DNA of 10,967 nucleotides from contig JAGRHB010000034.1 of the NCBI GenBank assembly GCA_020445245.1, positions 1 to 10,967 on the forward strand, given 5' to 3'. The notes beneath the pieces were generated by a model that was given only the letters and a program-made list of their open reading frames with translations, did not search any database and was not told the origin of the DNA. This DNA is from Gammaproteobacteria bacterium. GTDB lineage: Bacteria > Pseudomonadota > Gammaproteobacteria > Chromatiales > Sedimenticolaceae. Each line of letters opens with the position of its first letter. Within the stretch, counting starts at the first letter, position 1. Position numbers and translations under genes: made by a program. Of this stretch, positions 1 to 6,609 are shown in pieces.

Positions 1-635
1 CACCGCGTTTCGCCGCCCACCTGCGGGCGCGTTGTGCAGAGCACGGCATGCTCTACGTGGCCGACGAGGTGCAGTGCGGCATGGGGCGTACCGGCCGGCT
101 GTTCGCCGTCGAGCACTATGGTCTGGTGCCGGATCTGCTGGTCAGCGGCAAGTCGATCGCCGGTGGTATGCCGCTGGCGGCGGTCACCGGTCGTGCCGAG
201 ATCATGGATGCGCCCAATCCTGGCGGCCTGGGCGGCACCTACAGCGGCAACCCGGTGGCCTGCGCGGCCGCACTGGCGGCGATCGACATGCTCGATTCAC
301 CGGCCTTCCAGGCACGAGCGGTCGAGGTCGGTCAGCGCATTCGTCGTCAGCTAGAGAGGCTGCAGGCCGAGCACCCGGAGGTGATCGGCGAAGTGCGTGG
401 CCTGGGCCCGATGCTGGCAATCGAGTTGGTGCGCGATCCTGTCGGCCGCGAGCCGGATGCGGCGCTGACCAATCTGATTACTGCCGAGACGCTCAAGCGC
501 GGGTTGATCACCATCCGTGCCGGCCTGTACAGCAACTGCCTGCGTTTCCTGCCGGCGTTGACGATCCGGGACGAGCAGATCGACGAGGGTATGGCGGTGC
601 TGGCCGAGGCGGTCACTGCTGCCAGGGCCGTATGA
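1..635 (+). CDS. Class III PLP-dependent aminotransferase (GABA / omega-amino acid type), C-terminal part
   Basis: This gene is open from the left edge (reading frame begins at base 3), so the N-terminal half lies outside the window. The visible part has the fold-type I class III signature. DEVQCG (Asp codon at 63-65, the residue that contacts the PLP pyridine nitrogen) is followed by GRTG, the SGKSIAGG block with the Schiff-base lysine at 150-152, and then GGLGGTYSGNP. The C-terminal small domain follows (EVRGLGPMLAIELV, then LRFLPALTIRDEQIDEG). These blocks match 4-aminobutyrate aminotransferase (GabT) and its relatives, which move an omega-amino group to 2-oxoglutarate or pyruvate in the cytoplasm. 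The exact substrate cannot be read from this fragment; ornithine, diaminobutyrate or beta-alanine enzymes share the motifs. Its TGA overlaps the ATG of the C45 gene (ATGA, 632-635), so the two are almost certainly co-translated. Family assignment is firm; the GABA specificity is inference. Confidence 0.9.
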   Translation, partial: PRFAAHLRARCAEHGMLYVADEVQCGMGRTGRLFAVEHYGLVPDLLVSGKSIAGGMPLAAVTGRAEIMDAPNPGGLGGTYSGNPVACAAALAAIDMLDSPAFQARAVEVGQRIRRQLERLQAEHPEVIGEVRGLGPMLAIELVRDPVGREPDAALTNLITAETLKRGLITIRAGLYSNCLRFLPALTIRDEQIDEGMAVLAEAVTAARAV

Positions 636-1711
636 GCACGCCACGCCTGCTCTCGCTCGAGGGAACGCCGCGCGAGATGGGGCGGGCGCACGGCCGAGCC
701 CTAGGCGAACAGATCCGCCGTTATACCGCGGAGCGGGTCGCCCTCGCCGGCAGCGCTGCGTGGACCGGCCATGCACTGGGGCGTGACGAGGTGCTGGCTC
801 TGGCGCAGACCTGCGTCAGTGAGCACGAGTCCTACGCGCCCGATCTGATGGATGAACTCGCCGGCATCGCCGAGGCCACCGGCCTGGGTGTGGCGGAGTT
901 GATCATCTGCAACGGGTTTACCGATTTCATCGATCTGGTCTATGCGCGTGGCGGCGGGACGACAGAGACTGCGCGCGTGGAAGATGACTGCACCGCGTTC
1001 ATTGTCCCTGACGGCCTGAGTGCCGACGGTCGGGGGTTCTTCGGTCAGACCTGGGACATGCATGCGAGCTCGGCGCCCTACGTCGTGTTGCTGCATGGCC
1101 GCCCGGCGGGCACCCCGGCATTTCTGGCCTTCAGCCTGACCGGATGCATCGGCATGATCGGCATGAACGACGCCGGCATCGCCATCGGCATAAACAACCT
1201 GCTAGGTGCCGAGGGTCAGGTCGGCGTGACCTGGCCGTTCGTGGTGCGCAAGGTGCTGCAGCAGTCCGATATCGAAGACGCCCTGGCCTGCATCACCGGG
1301 GCGCGCCTGGTCGGAGCACACAACTTCCAGCTGTTCGACCGCCACGGCAGCGGCATCAACATCGAGGCGATGCCCGGCCGCTGCGCCATCAGCCGCTGCG
1401 GTGCGCAGGCGCTGGTACACAGCAATCATTGCCTGACGACGGAAACGGTCACGCGCTGCCGACCGCGCGCGGCCGCTTCACAGGCCTCCAGTGTGGCGCG
1501 CCTGCAGCGGGCTCAGTCGTTGCTGGCGGAGGGTGCGTTGACCGTCGAGGGGCTGATGGCGGTGACACGTGATCCGGTGATCTGTGTACGTGGCGAACCA
1601 CCGCTCGACATGCAGACCTGCGGCGCTGCAATCATGCAGCCGGCCAGCGGTCGGTTGTGGGCAGTGCAGGGACTGCCTGTCGACAGCCCCTACGCCGAGT
1701 ATTCGCTCTGA
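632..1711 (+). CDS. C45-family Ntn hydrolase (acyl-CoA:6-APA acyltransferase-like amide hydrolase)
   Basis: A 359-residue protein. The ATG at 632 is chosen because it overlaps the upstream stop and begins the recognisable N-terminal block (LEGTPREMGRAHGRALGEQI). The frame stays open further upstream only as a shadow of the aminotransferase gene. The family (isopenicillin N acyltransferase, carcinine and N-beta-alanyldopamine hydrolases) self-cleaves before a cysteine that becomes the N-terminal nucleophile. Here EDDCTAF places that residue at Cys120. The nearby GQTWDMH (139-145) corresponds to the GQNWDW-type block of the family, and GCIGMIGMNDAGIAIGINNL (171-190) to its core strands. There is no signal peptide, so it is probably cytoplasmic. 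The reaction would be hydrolysis or transfer of an amide-linked acyl group. Coupling to an omega-amino-acid aminotransferase suggests that the hydrolase releases an amine or amino acid which the aminotransferase then oxidises. That link is inference, and the natural substrate is unknown. Confidence 0.82.
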   Translation: MSTPRLLSLEGTPREMGRAHGRALGEQIRRYTAERVALAGSAAWTGHALGRDEVLALAQTCVSEHESYAPDLMDELAGIAEATGLGVAELIICNGFTDFIDLVYARGGGTTETARVEDDCTAFIVPDGLSADGRGFFGQTWDMHASSAPYVVLLHGRPAGTPAFLAFSLTGCIGMIGMNDAGIAIGINNLLGAEGQVGVTWPFVVRKVLQQSDIEDALACITGARLVGAHNFQLFDRHGSGINIEAMPGRCAISRCGAQALVHSNHCLTTETVTRCRPRAAASQASSVARLQRAQSLLAEGALTVEGLMAVTRDPVICVRGEPPLDMQTCGAAIMQPASGRLWAVQGLPVDSPYAEYSL

Positions 1712-1821
1712 AACGGTTGTACTTGTGCACCGTTGGCGAGGTCCTCACTGCCGATCCTGGTGCCCTCGTCGGCACCGCTCGGGTGGGTGAGGCCGAAAGC
1801 GGTGGTTGCCCGGTTCAGCGA

Positions 1822-1858
1822 GGTTGTGCATCGCGACGCCATGTCGCGACGCACAACC
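1822..1858. terminator. Long hairpin between convergent C45 and sodB genes
   Basis: The arm GGTTGTGCATCGCGAC (1822-1837) pairs with GTCGCGACGCACAACC (1843-1858) around a 5-nt loop, GCCAT. One of the 16 pairs is a wobble or mismatch, depending on the strand read. It begins 8 bases beyond the sodB stop and lies 110 bases beyond the C45 stop, so it can form in both transcripts. Neither side has a U-tract, so it is not a textbook intrinsic terminator. It may instead be a 3' stabilising structure or a Rho-dependent end. A smaller inverted repeat, GGTGCC/GGCACC, lies at 1759-1764 and 1771-1776. Confidence 0.55.
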
Positions 1859-1865
1859 GTCCGGA

Positions 1866-2447
1866 TCAACCGGCGAAGTTGCTGGCGACAAAGTCCCAGT
1901 TGACGATCTTCCATACCTCTTCGAGGTACTTCGGACGCGCATTGCGGTAGTCGATGTAGTAGGCATGCTCCCAGACGTCGATCGTCAGCAGCGCGGTCTT
2001 GCCGTCGGTCATCGGCGTCGCGGCATTGGAGGTGTTGACGATTTCGACGCCACCCTCGGCGTTCTTCACCAGCCAGGTCCAGCCAGATCCGAAGTTGGTT
2101 GCGGCCGACTTGCTGAAGGCCTCCTTGAAGGCATCGAAAGAGCCGAAACTCTTGTTGATTGCGTCCGCCAGGGTACCGGTCGGTGCGCCGCCACCGTTCG
2201 GGCTCAGGCAGTTCCAGTAGAAGGTGTGGTTCCAGACCTGGGCGGCATTGTTGAATACCCCACCAGTCGATTTCATGATGATGTCCTCGAGGGACATGTT
2301 CTCGAATTCCGTGCCGGGAACCAGGTTGTTCAGGTTGGTTACATAGGTGTTGTGGTGTTTGCCGTAGTGAAACTCCAGTGTTTCCTGCGAAATCACAGGT
2401 TCCAGGGCATTCATTGCATAAGGCAGTGCGGGTAGTTCGTGCGCCAT
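1866..2447 (-). CDS. sodB: Iron superoxide dismutase SodB
   Basis: A 193-residue protein, the usual length of bacterial Fe-SOD, which converts superoxide to hydrogen peroxide and oxygen in the cytoplasm. The four metal ligands fall at His27 (EFHYGKH), His74 (QVWNHTFYW), Asp157 and His161 ([18 protein letters not shown]). Gln70 in [10 protein letters not shown] is the outer-sphere glutamine placed there in iron rather than manganese enzymes, so I call it Fe-dependent. The ATG is preceded by a consensus AAGGAG (2455-2460) with 7 bases between. There is no signal peptide. It is monocistronic: it converges on the C45 gene at its 3' end and diverges from the hydantoinase operon. In E. coli sodB is controlled by iron through Fur and RyhB; nothing here demonstrates that control. 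Confidence is very high. Confidence 0.97.
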   Translation of the reverse strand: MAHELPALPYAMNALEPVISQETLEFHYGKHHNTYVTNLNNLVPGTEFENMSLEDIIMKSTGGVFNNAAQVWNHTFYWNCLSPNGGGAPTGTLADAINKSFGSFDAFKEAFSKSAATNFGSGWTWLVKNAEGGVEIVNTSNAATPMTDGKTALLTIDVWEHAYYIDYRNARPKYLEEVWKIVNWDFVASNFAG

Positions 2448-2506
2448 CTCAAAACTCCTTGGTTTTCGTCATGTGCGGAACCAGGTCCCGCGTTCTGGTG
2501 CCCGGG

Positions 2507-2536
2507 ATTCTAGGGACTGCAGGACGAGGCTTTCAA
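2507..2536 (-). promoter_or_regulatory. Sigma70-like promoter of sodB
   Basis: Read on the minus strand there is a TTGAAA -35 box (2536-2531), an 18-base spacer and a TAGAAT -10 box (2512-2507), each one mismatch from consensus. The predicted start near base 2500 gives a leader of roughly 53 nt before the sodB ATG. No other equally good match was seen in the gap between sodB and the divergent hydantoinase gene. Confidence 0.6.
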
Positions 2537-2604
2537 CCGTGTCTCTGCCGGGGAAGTAAAAAAACTGGATAAACCGGCCGGCAGGCACGCCGACGGGGTG
2601 GCAG

Positions 2605-2633
2605 TTGACCCCGGTTTGAGCCTAAGCTGGATC
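2605..2633 (+). promoter_or_regulatory. Weak candidate promoter of the hyuB-amidotransferase operon
   Basis: TTGACC (2605-2610) lies 17 bases upstream of TGGATC (2628-2633). The -35 match is good and the -10 match is poor (three of six). It would start transcription near 2640 and leave a short leader before the ATG at 2669. This is the best plus-strand candidate seen by eye in the 221-base divergent gap (2448-2668), which otherwise holds only the sodB promoter and ribosome binding site. Confidence 0.25.
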
Positions 2634-2668
2634 AACGCGGCCATGCGGCGGATGCCGTTTCCCAGTCC

Positions 2669-4219
2669 ATGACTCCAGCCAGCCTGAATATCTTTGCCAG
2701 TCGCCTCGATGCCGTGTGCGGCGAAATGGGGCTGGTCCTGCGCAACGCCGCATTTTCTCCCAATATCCGCGATCGCCTGGACTTCTCCTGCGCGGTATTC
2801 GATGTCGATGGTTCGCTGTGCGCGCAGGCCGCGCACATCCCGGTGCACCTGGGCAGCATGGCGTTTGCGATGCGAGGCATCGTCTCGCGCATCACCTGGA
2901 GCCCGGGAGACCAGGTGATCCTCAATGACCCGTTTCTCGGTGGCACCCACCTACCCGATGTCACGGTGATCGCACCGGTATTTCATGACGAGACGCTTTG
3001 TGCGTTCGTGGTCAACCGCGCGCATCATGCGGATATCGGCGCGGCTTCGCCCGGGTCGATGCCGATCTCGACCAGGCTCGATGACGAAGGTGTCGTGATT
3101 GAGCCGGTTCACCTGGTGCGTGGCAACGAGTTGCTGCCGCAGGTGTTGCAGCGGCTGACGCGGGCGACCCGCAACCGTGCCGAATCCGAGGGAGATTTTG
3201 CCGCTCAGCTGGCGGCCAACCGGGCCGGCGCGTCGCGCCTGGGTGAGCTTGTCGCCAGCTACGGTGTCGCGGAGTTCAGCCAAGGCATCGTGGCGCTGAA
3301 TGACTACGCCGAGCGCCTGGCGCGGGCGGCGCTGGCCGACATCCCGTCGGGCCGCTACGTCTTTTCCGATTGCCTCGACGACGACGGACAGGGAAACCGG
3401 GATATCGCGATCGAGGTCGCCTTGACCGTCTCCGACCAGGGCGTTGTCGCGGATTTCAGCGGCACGGCCGCGCAGGTCCCGGGAAACGTCAACTGTCCGC
3501 TCGCGGTGGCGGCCGCAGCTGTCTATTACGTGTTTCGCTGCCTGATGCCGCCCCAGACCCCGGCCTGTGCGGGTGCTTTCAGGCCGATCGTGCTGTATGT
3601 GCCGGAGGGCTGCCTGCTGAACGCACGCAAGCCGGCGGCGGTGGCGGCCGGCAACGTCGAGACCAGCACGCGCGTGGTCGATGTGATCCTCGGCGCGCTG
3701 GCGCAGGCCATCCCGCTGCGCATACCGGCGGCCAGCCACGGCAGCATGAACAATCTGGCGGTTGGCAGCGCCGGACCGAAGGGCGCCTGGGACTACTACG
3801 AGACGATCGGTGGCGGTATGGGTGCCGGGGCCTACGGCGGTGGGCTGGATGGCCTCCAGACCCATATGACCAACACCCTGAACACCCCGGTCGAGGTGCT
3901 GGAGAGTCGTTTCCCGTTGCGTGTGTCGTGTTATCGGCTGCGCCGCGGTTCCGGCGGTGATGGTGCACGGCGCGGCGGCGACGGCCTGGTGCGCGAATTC
4001 CAGTTCCTGGCACCGGCACACTTCACGCTGCTGACCGAGCGCCGGTCGCACGCACCCTGGGGTGTTGCCGGGGGCGGTGATGGCCAGCCGGGGGTCAACA
4101 GCTTGAATGGCCGGGATCTGCCCTCCAAGTGCGAGGGTGAACTGGACGCCGGCGACCGCCTGCGGATCGAGACCCCGGGCGGGGGCGGTTGGGGACTCAG
4201 GACGCCTGGAGGCGAGTGA
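2669..4219 (+). CDS. Hydantoinase B / oxoprolinase family protein (HyuB-like)
   Basis: A 516-residue protein of the HyuB type. The beta subunit of N-methylhydantoinase, 5-oxoprolinase and acetone/acetophenone carboxylase-like enzymes opens or carboxylates a substrate activated by the ATP-dependent HyuA partner. The start at 2669 is the first in-frame ATG after a stop at 2606, and it gives the family's typical N-terminus (ASLNIFASRLDAVCGEMG), although no clear Shine-Dalgarno precedes it. Typical blocks follow: FSPNIRDRLDFSCAVFD near residues 29-45, GDQVILNDPFLGGTHLPDV near 80-98, NRAHHADIG near 116-124, the Asn/Gly-rich GGGMGAGAYGGG near 383-394, and a C-terminal ETPGGGGWG. No HyuA gene lies in the window: upstream is divergent sodB and downstream is the amidotransferase. 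The protein is therefore an orphan beta subunit, or its partner is elsewhere. One base separates its stop from the next ATG. Family is firm; the substrate is unknown. Confidence 0.88.
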   Translation: MTPASLNIFASRLDAVCGEMGLVLRNAAFSPNIRDRLDFSCAVFDVDGSLCAQAAHIPVHLGSMAFAMRGIVSRITWSPGDQVILNDPFLGGTHLPDVTVIAPVFHDETLCAFVVNRAHHADIGAASPGSMPISTRLDDEGVVIEPVHLVRGNELLPQVLQRLTRATRNRAESEGDFAAQLAANRAGASRLGELVASYGVAEFSQGIVALNDYAERLARAALADIPSGRYVFSDCLDDDGQGNRDIAIEVALTVSDQGVVADFSGTAAQVPGNVNCPLAVAAAAVYYVFRCLMPPQTPACAGAFRPIVLYVPEGCLLNARKPAAVAAGNVETSTRVVDVILGALAQAIPLRIPAASHGSMNNLAVGSAGPKGAWDYYETIGGGMGAGAYGGGLDGLQTHMTNTLNTPVEVLESRFPLRVSCYRLRRGSGGDGARRGGDGLVREFQFLAPAHFTLLTERRSHAPWGVAGGGDGQPGVNSLNGRDLPSKCEGELDAGDRLRIETPGGGGWGLRTPGGE

Positions 4220-4220
4220 G

Positions 4221-5999
4221 ATGTGCGGTATCTGTGGTGAGCTACGCCTCGACGGGACACCGGTCGCCGCCGGGCTGATCGAAAGTATGCTGCCTGCGCT
4301 GCAGCGGCGTGGACCGGACGATGCCGGCATCTGGCAGTCGGGCAGCGTTGCGCTGGGACATCGGCGATTGTCGATCATTGACCTGTCGAGCCGTTCGCAC
4401 CAGCCGATGGTCGACGCGGAACTGAGCCTGGTGTTCAACGGCGCCATCTACAACTACCGCGAGCTGCGTGCCGATCTGCAGGCGCGGGGGCATGTTTTTG
4501 CCTCCGGTGGCGATACCGAGGTCATCCTGAAGGCCTATCGCGAGTGGGGCGTGGACTGTCCTGCACACCTGCACGGGATGTTTGCGTTCGCGATCTGGGA
4601 CGGGCGCCGGCAAAGCCTGTTCGCGGCGCGCGACCGTTTCGGCATCAAACCTTTCTACTATGCGCTGGACGACAGCCGCTTTCGTTTCGCCTCCAACACC
4701 CAGGCGCTGCTGGATGGCGGGGGTATCGACACGGCGATCGACCCTGTCGGACTGCATTTCCAGTACACGCTGCATGCAGTGATCCCGGCGCCGCACACGA
4801 TCCTGCGCGGAATCCGCAAACTCGAGCCGGCGCACAGTCTGCAGCTGGATGCGAATGGTCGGCAGACGCAGCGGCGCTACTGGGATCTCGACGCCACCCG
4901 CCCTGCACAGCCGCGCAGCGAGCAGGAGTGGGTGGATGCGACCCACGAGGCGCTGTTGGCCGCGGTGCGCAAGCGCAACGACGTAGCCGACGTGCCGGTC
5001 GGTGTACTGCTGTCCGGCGGTCTCGATTCGAGCCTGCTGGTGGCGCTGCTGGCCGAGATCGGTGTCCGCGATTTTCATACCTTCTCGGTCGGATTCGAGG
5101 ATCAGCCGGAGGAGAAGGGCAGCGAGTTCGAGTTTTCCGACCAGGTGGTCGAGCGCTACCGGCCGATTCACCACAAGTTCCTGGTTCCCAACGATCAGGT
5201 GCTCGAACGCCTGCCCGAGGCAGTCGATGCGATGGCGGAACCGATGTTCGGGCAGGATGCGGTCGCTTTCTACCTGCTGTCAGAGAAGGTGTCCAAGTCG
5301 ATCAAGGTGGTGCAGTCTGGCCAGGGTGCAGACGAGGTGTTTGGGGGCTATTTCTGGTATCCGCGGATGGCGGCCGAGCGCGAAGGCTCGCGTCTGGAAC
5401 GCTTCCGGCAGCACTATTTCGATCGTGATCACCCGGAGTTCCTGCGCATGGTGACACCGCCCTATCGCGGTGCGGACCACACCGGTGAGTTTATCGCGCG
5501 CCGTCTCGACGATGCCCTGTCGGATGATTTCCTCGATGCGGTGCTCAAGCTCGACGTGACGACGCTGATCGTCGACGACCCGGTCAAGCGCGTCGATAAC
5601 ATGACGATGGCCTGGGGGCTGGAGGCGCGCGTGCCGTTTCTCGATCACCACCTGGTGGAGGTCGCCGCACGCTGTCCGGCCGGACTCAAGCTGCAATCGG
5701 ATGGCAAGCACCTGTTGAAACGCATCGCGCGCGGCATCGTGCCGGATGCGGTGATCGACCGACCCAAGGGCTACTTCCCGATGCCCGCACTCAAGTACGT
5801 GCGTGGCCCGTTCCTCGAGTTCATGCGCGGCATTCTTGACTCGCAGGCCTGTCGCGAGCGCAGGCTGTTCGACCGCAGCTATGTCGACAGCCTGCTGGCG
5901 GCGCCGGAGATGCACCATACCCGCATCATGGGCAGCAAACTCTGGCACCTGGCGCTGCTGGAGTTCTGGCTGCAGCGCAACGTCGATGGCAGGGCCTGA
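4221..5999 (+). CDS. Asparagine-synthetase-like amidotransferase, probable NAGGN amidotransferase
   Basis: A 592-residue protein starting MCGICGE, so Cys2 becomes the N-terminal glutaminase nucleophile. A GGAGG ribosome site (4208-4212) fixes the start. The class II glutamine amidotransferase domain shows HRRLSIIDLS (48-57), FNGAIYNYREL (72-82) and GGDTE (96-100). The AMP-forming synthetase domain shows the PPi loop LLSGGLDSS (263-271). Within the AsnB superfamily, the stretches VVQSGQGADEVFGGYFWYPR, VDDPVKRVDNMTMAWGLEAR, PKGYFPMPALK and GSKLWHLALLEFWL closely match, from memory, the amidotransferase that makes the osmoprotectant N-acetylglutaminylglutamine amide (Pseudomonas PA3459 type). 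That enzyme normally sits in a trio with a GNAT-containing dipeptide synthase and an M42-like peptidase. Neither is in this window; the neighbours are hyuB (1 bp upstream) and grxD. The NAGGN assignment is therefore by sequence likeness only, with ordinary AsnB as the fallback. Confidence 0.85.
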   Translation: MCGICGELRLDGTPVAAGLIESMLPALQRRGPDDAGIWQSGSVALGHRRLSIIDLSSRSHQPMVDAELSLVFNGAIYNYRELRADLQARGHVFASGGDTEVILKAYREWGVDCPAHLHGMFAFAIWDGRRQSLFAARDRFGIKPFYYALDDSRFRFASNTQALLDGGGIDTAIDPVGLHFQYTLHAVIPAPHTILRGIRKLEPAHSLQLDANGRQTQRRYWDLDATRPAQPRSEQEWVDATHEALLAAVRKRNDVADVPVGVLLSGGLDSSLLVALLAEIGVRDFHTFSVGFEDQPEEKGSEFEFSDQVVERYRPIHHKFLVPNDQVLERLPEAVDAMAEPMFGQDAVAFYLLSEKVSKSIKVVQSGQGADEVFGGYFWYPRMAAEREGSRLERFRQHYFDRDHPEFLRMVTPPYRGADHTGEFIARRLDDALSDDFLDAVLKLDVTTLIVDDPVKRVDNMTMAWGLEARVPFLDHHLVEVAARCPAGLKLQSDGKHLLKRIARGIVPDAVIDRPKGYFPMPALKYVRGPFLEFMRGILDSQACRERRLFDRSYVDSLLAAPEMHHTRIMGSKLWHLALLEFWLQRNVDGRA

Positions 6000-6039
6000 C
6001 TATTGCCCGCAAAGTGTCGGGGTTATCGGTTTTGGCTAC

Positions 6040-6048
6040 TGCTAGACT
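6040..6048 (+). promoter_or_regulatory. Extended -10 promoter of grxD
   Basis: TGCTAGACT is an extended -10 element: TG, one base, then TAGACT at 6043-6048. No convincing -35 box lies 16-18 bases upstream, which is usual for extended -10 promoters. Transcription would start near 6055, giving a leader of about 70 nt. The 126-base gap after the amidotransferase gene contains no intrinsic terminator, so some readthrough into grxD is possible. Confidence 0.4.
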
Positions 6049-6125
6049 AGGCGCACCTGAATCAACATGACGCGTGTCCGCCAGTCTGTGGGCGGGCCGG
6101 CCGATACCGAACAAGAGGTACTGAA

Positions 6126-6467
6126 ATGGACGTGCTGGAAAGAATCAAAGAGCAGGTTGAGAACAACCCGATCATTATCTATATGAAGGGAACACCGCAG
6201 TTCCCGCAGTGTGGCTTTTCGTCGCGCGCGGCGGCTGCGTTGCAGGATTGCGGCGAGAGGTTTGCGTACGTCAATGTCCTGGCGGATCCGGAGATCTTCG
6301 AAAATCTGCCGCGCTTCGCCGACTGGCCGACGTTTCCACAGGTGTATATCGACGGCGAGCTGATCGGCGGCTGCGATATCACGCTGGAAATGCACGCCAG
6401 TGGGGACCTCAAGAAGGCAGTCAGCGAAGCGGCCAGGAAATGGCCGGCGGAATCTGCCGACAGCTGA
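6126..6467 (+). CDS. grxD: Monothiol glutaredoxin GrxD (CGFS type)
   Basis: A 113-residue single-domain glutaredoxin. The active site reads KGTPQFPQCGFS, with Cys29 in the invariant CGFS motif and the conserved Lys21. The glutathione-binding segments WPTFPQVYIDGELIGGCDI (about 68-86) follow. Such proteins bind a glutathione-ligated [2Fe-2S] cluster as a dimer or with BolA. They carry clusters to target enzymes and report iron status, and have little classic disulfide reductase activity. Length and the lack of extra domains match E. coli Grx4. The AGAGG at 6114-6118 supports the ATG at 6126. The gene is a single transcription unit between its own promoter and the terminator at 6494-6522. Confidence is very high. 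Confidence 0.96.
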   Translation: MDVLERIKEQVENNPIIIYMKGTPQFPQCGFSSRAAAALQDCGERFAYVNVLADPEIFENLPRFADWPTFPQVYIDGELIGGCDITLEMHASGDLKKAVSEAARKWPAESADS

Positions 6468-6493
6468 TCGCGCCCCGAACAGCTTTCCCGGTG

Positions 6494-6522
6494 AAAGGCG
6501 GCCTCGGGTCGCCTTTTCGTTT
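6494..6522 (+). terminator. Intrinsic terminator after grxD
   Basis: AAAGGCGGCC (6494-6503) pairs with GGTCGCCTTT (6507-6516) around a TCG loop, giving a 10-bp stem with one G-U pair. It is followed by a T-rich tail (TCGTTT). It ends 27 bases after the grxD stop and insulates the TIR gene from grxD transcription. Confidence 0.85.
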
Positions 6523-6529
6523 GCGCGCA

Positions 6530-6557
6530 TGTTCAGTACCCGGGTACATGCTATTTT
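6530..6557 (+). promoter_or_regulatory. Candidate TIR-SLATT promoter with embedded palindrome
   Basis: TGCTATTTT (6549-6557) reads as an extended -10 element with TATTTT as the hexamer. A weak TGTTCA (6530-6535) lies 16 bases upstream as a possible -35. Between them is a perfect 12-bp palindrome, GTACCCGGGTAC (6536-6547), placed where a repressor or a MerR-like activator would bind. The start would be near 6564, about 46 bases before the GTG of the TIR gene. No regulator gene for it is in the window. Alternatively, the palindrome plus the following T run (6554-6558) could act as a weak second terminator for grxD. Confidence 0.4.
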
Positions 6558-6609
6558 TCCATCATGCAAGGGCGGCAGGCATCATCCGCAGTAATGGGAA
6601 AGAGGTAAC

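Noticed and set aside
32..631. Long in-frame open extension upstream of the C45 gene
   Set aside because: It overlaps the aminotransferase coding frame throughout, its translation is Arg/Gly-rich frame shadow, and the C45 family N-terminus begins exactly at 632.
1866..2447. Manganese or cambialistic superoxide dismutase
   Set aside because: Gln70 in AAQVWNH and the overall sequence fit the iron enzyme; manganese enzymes usually carry the outer-sphere glutamine in the C-terminal half.
2951..4447. 498-codon minus-strand open frame opposite hyuB
   Set aside because: High-GC antisense shadow: no recognisable family blocks, and the plus strand carries clear HyuB and amidotransferase motifs.
4242..5174. 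310-codon minus-strand frame opposite the amidotransferase
   Set aside because: Antisense shadow of a well-supported gene, with no motif of its own.
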